Source of the DNA: Benincasa hispida | Taxonomy: Eukaryota > Streptophyta > Magnoliopsida > Cucurbitales > Cucurbitaceae | Reading direction: 5' to 3' | NCBI RefSeq assembly: GCF_009727055.1 | Contig: NC_052354.1 | Location: 201,177-265,176 of the forward strand | DNA: 64,000 bases | Shown here: positions 60,741 to 64,000 of the stretch, piece after piece | Position numbering within the stretch: position 1 is the first letter of the stretch | Layout of the letters: every line of letters begins with the position of its first letter | Position numbers and translations under genes: made by a program | Notes under the pieces: model-generated | Told to the model about the DNA's origin: nothing | What the model saw: the letters and a program-made list of their open reading frames with translations, nothing else | Databases searched by the model: none

Positions 60741-62729
60741 AATGTCGTTTTAGGTTAGGTAAAAAATTCTATTTTCTTGCTTTCCTCTGTGTTTTTGCTT
60801 TTGCTCTATTGTAACATTTTCAATTACATTTTTCATTTTTGTTTTTATTTTTATTTTTACTTTTGCAATGTCATTTTATTCTCTATAAGCATGAAGAAAA
60901 ATTATATCATAATTGTATCAAGCTGTAGGTTATGCTATATTCAATTCATGATGCAAGGATTTTCTTGATGTCCCAAATTTAGTTATATAAACAAAATAAT
61001 TTCAACTCTCACACATACGTAATAGGAATATTTATTATCTTTTTGTTTGTTGCATTCAATGATCTGTGTTCAAGATGATTATATGGGTACTGTCTTCGTT
61101 TTTTGTTGAATAGGGTTGCGAGGTTTAAAAATTGTATATTGTTTGTTGATCCAAGTTGCTTTTAAGAGTAAAGTATTTCACCCAAATATCACTAGTGACG
61201 GAAGCCTTTGTCTTGTCATCCTTAAAATATAGTGGAGCCCTACATTTATGCTTTTTGAAAGTTAAATTTTTGGCCTATCTGTGATTAAAGTTCAATTTCG
61301 AGCCTATTGTGTTTGACTAAAGTTTGATTTATATCTATTTGTATGATTAAATTGTTGTTTTGAGTCTATTGTGTGTTCAAGTGTCATTTAGATCAATTTT
61401 CAAAAGTTAAATAAGTCGGTTAAGTTTAATAATCTTTATTATTTCGAGTGTAAAGTAAGATAACTTTAAGTGTAAGGTAAGATTACTTTGAGTATATGGG
61501 AGAATAGGGGAGTGCTCAAATTAGTTTTGCTTGATTTTCTAACTTTTGAATTCAAATATCTAATAATGGGGTAGCAAGATTGGAAAGCCCCATACTCTTC
61601 CTTGCAAGGACACTTGAAAGTGGCGCTTTGTCAACATCCATATGGTTCCTACTCCTTATGGTGCTAGTAGTGTCCCTTTAGTTCTTGGTTCAATATTTAC
61701 ACAACCATTAAAAAAATGTCTAATGTATCTCATTTTTTTTTTTCATTATTATTGAACTTGATTGTTAGTTGTTATCTTTGGGCCTGTTTATGACTTTAAG
61801 GCTCAAGCCTTTTTTATTTTGGCTATTGTGCAGTAACTTTTAGTTTCTCTATTCTTTCAAATTATCGTTATTGTGCTTTCATCATCGAACATAAGCTGGC
61901 TATTGGCACTCTTTGATAAAACTAAAGAAGTTTTCAGAAACATTATTTTCTTAACTTATCTACATTGATGCCTTTACTTTTATTTTCTTCCTTAGTCTCT
62001 AAAAATCACAAAAATTAATGTATATAGACGTCCAAAGTTATCGAATTATGAAGAATGAACATTATTAATTGTGTTACAACATGATTGTTCCAATTTTCTT
62101 ATTATTGTTCACAAATTTTCCTATCTTCATTGTTGGTTTTGAAACATTAAGAGCTAATTCTTTTTAAATAAGTCTACATGGAGGAGGCTATCGGTTATTG
62201 TCGTTGAAATTCAGTTGTTTTGTCCATGAATATTATAGAGTTGGAAAGTTGTTTTGTCCATGAATGGTTGTGTTTTTTGGTTGTATTTTTGTTTTTCTTA
62301 TAGATTATTTGGGTACAAGGATGTGAGTCTATTATTTTTGTTGGAAGGTTTTAAGTGTTGTAGTTTTCTATCGGCGAAGTACTAGAAGCTTGAAAATAGA
62401 GCACCTCGTAATCATTAAATGTAGTTTTCTCTATTAATGTACTGGCTCTGGTTCTTCTAGCTCTATTGACCTTTATTGTTTATTGGGGTGTTGGAGAGTC
62501 TTCTACTGTAAACTCCATCATGACGGAGTTGAAGGTATTCTTCTACTCAACCTATTAATTTATTGGAAGATGATAGTACGAATTCTCTTTGTTTCTCAAT
62601 GTATACAATACTTGTTGTAGGAGAAAAGAAAAGGAAAATTTTAAGGAACAGAGAAATTAACTTAATTACAACTTGGTAATATTTTTGGTCTTTGCGGATC
62701 TTGTTGGTACTTAACAAGGGACTCTAGTG
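60741..62729. other. AT-rich intergenic sequence
   Basis: No credible gene. 61290-61400 has three loose copies of a roughly 55-bp phrase containing GAGCCTATTGTGT/GAGTCTATTGTGT. 60800-60870 is T-rich low complexity. Confidence 0.4.
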
Positions 62730-62925
62730 TGGTTACTTTTTATAGTTTTATGTTCTGTCATCGTCTCAACATTTTAGATCTCACTCTAGACAAGGGTAGA
62801 TTTACTTGGTCGAATATGTGGATTTGTGTTGCTTCTTGTAGGTTAGACAATTTTTTCCAATCCCACAAAAAGTCCCTCATAATTTTTACAGTCTTTTACA
62901 AACCGAACACGGAGATCTAAAATAT
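62730..62925 (+). pseudogene. LINE endonuclease fragment
   Basis: The frame reads ILDLTLDKGRFTWSN, then VASCRLDNFFQS. L-x-L-x-G-x-x-F-T-W-S-N followed by R-L-D is the conserved core of plant LINE endonuclease domains, and the same motif with YTWSNL and SRLDCYL is seen in the LINE at 29620-29690. The rest of the element is not recognisable. Confidence 0.7.
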
Positions 62926-64000
62926 TGAAGTCGACAACAAGAATGGATATACTTGTTCAATGAAGATTGTAGAAGTACAAGGCTGGAAGAAACTTATGGT
63001 TCATTCTTTCAAAATTTATATTCAATACTTCTTATAAGAGAAAATACAATAAAACATTTCGGAAGAAAAGAAAGAAAACTAATTATATTTGGATAGCTCC
63101 CCCTTTTCATGTTGTTGGCATTGCAGATTTTTCGATTTATGATTTGATTTGATTTGATTGATGGGTTCTATAGACGAAATCACGCATCTTGAGGATTAGA
63201 AGGTGGAAAGGTTCAAGAAGAACATTTTGAAGAGGGGTTGTGCCCGAGACTACTACAAAGAAGGGAAAGGCATGGCCCTATTCTTATTGGATTCTTCATT
63301 TTTGTCGCCATTGTATCATGTGAGTTTTAGATTTTGAATGCTAATTTCCTCATTTCTTCTTTCATATGCTTATGCTTATGTTTTGGCATGCACAACAGAG
63401 AACATGTTAAGGTCTGATAATTTATGGATACTATTTATTTGTAGTTTAGATTTGATTCAAGGTGCTTGAGTTAAGGTTTAAGGTTGCTTTGGGTAAGATT
63501 ACTCATTTTGGATACTTTTTGGGAATTCTGATAGTTCTGTTGAGAACAAGTGATTGTGCAATATTTTTTGGACTGTGTTTCTTTGAATAGGTTCAAGGTA
63601 AATTTTTGGTTTTGTTGTGGTGCCAAAAATTTTCCATTGTCTTCGTATCTCATATCTAGGTAACCAAGCTTCTCTTCTTCAAGATCTTGAAAAAGAAGAT
63701 TCTCCCATTTATTCAACTATTGAGTTTTCTTGTTTTGCAGGTGCAACAAAGGAGTAAAGATTTGGTACCGCAACCTCTTTATGCTTTTTTGGGAGAACTC
63801 TAGATCCAACACATTCACTACAAGAATTTTGCCTTAAATGTACCATTTATGCACATTCCCTATAAACACAGTTAGTTGAATATGAATTATGATCACATTT
63901 TCACTTCCAATCCTTTGTCTTAAACTTTTTTTGTTTGTGATCCTTTGAACAACAGTGGTCAAACAAATATGCCTATAACTAGACACTACTGAAGCTGGGA
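62926..64000. other. AT-rich sequence, possibly an eroded LINE tail
   Basis: Short frames and no motif that I can assign. The stretch 63120-63300 has a few charged codon runs, which may be decayed element sequence, but this is not supported further. Nothing else is seen to the window end. Confidence 0.3.

Noticed and set aside
60777..60968. Hydrophobic 63-codon frame
   Set aside because: T-rich low-complexity sequence giving Phe/Tyr runs; no initiation context, family match or neighbouring exon.

Overview
The window is nuclear DNA from a flowering plant, almost certainly a eudicot. Its genes are split by GT-AG introns, the spacers are AT-rich, the encoded proteins belong to plant families, and the right two thirds are packed with nested plant retrotransposons. 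The repeat types would fit a cucurbit, but nothing here fixes the species.

Gene-rich left part (1-17000). An eight-exon, plus-strand CDK-like protein kinase (1022-5265) encodes 642 residues with an N-terminal Met-Gly-Cys acylation signal. An eleven-exon, minus-strand gene (12000 down to 6862) encodes a 353-residue mitochondrial methyltransferase-like protein of the NDUFAF5 family, a complex I assembly factor. It shares a 231-bp divergent promoter, carrying two adjoining TGGGCC site II motifs, with a three-exon plus-strand gene (12232-16919) for a small conserved plant protein of unknown role. The 3.6-kb first intron of that small gene holds an intronless 308-codon frame broken by one in-frame stop, followed by a tandemly duplicated 0.3-kb repeat.

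Repeat-rich middle (17650-45500). In order: a GC-rich degenerate minisatellite; Copia copy 1 (19075-27732, 5' LTR present, 3' LTR lost); a DUF1985-like transposon fragment; an AT-rich satellite array; a degenerate LINE; Copia copy 2 (31973-43655, both LTRs); a second LINE-like piece; the other half of the AT-rich array; and a second GC-rich tandem repeat. Each Copia copy carries a nested LTR from one other family. The insertion at 33282-35229 has a perfect 5-bp target duplication. The two Copia copies have complementary damage: copy 1 keeps the protease and lacks integrase, and copy 2 the reverse.

Right part (45900-64000). A four-exon minus-strand gene (48635 down to 45957) encodes a 206-residue unknown protein. 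Next come a foldback element with alternating inverted arms (50810-53920) that has trapped a solo LTR, a two-exon minus-strand defensin-like peptide gene (55200 down to 54670), a cluster of minus-strand Copia remains with an inverted LTR piece (56236-60740), and AT-rich sequence with a LINE endonuclease fragment.

All exon junctions were worked out by hand from reading-frame continuity and GT/AG sites. UTRs and transcription starts are not resolved. The genes do not form an operon or pathway; the only visible functional link is the shared divergent promoter.
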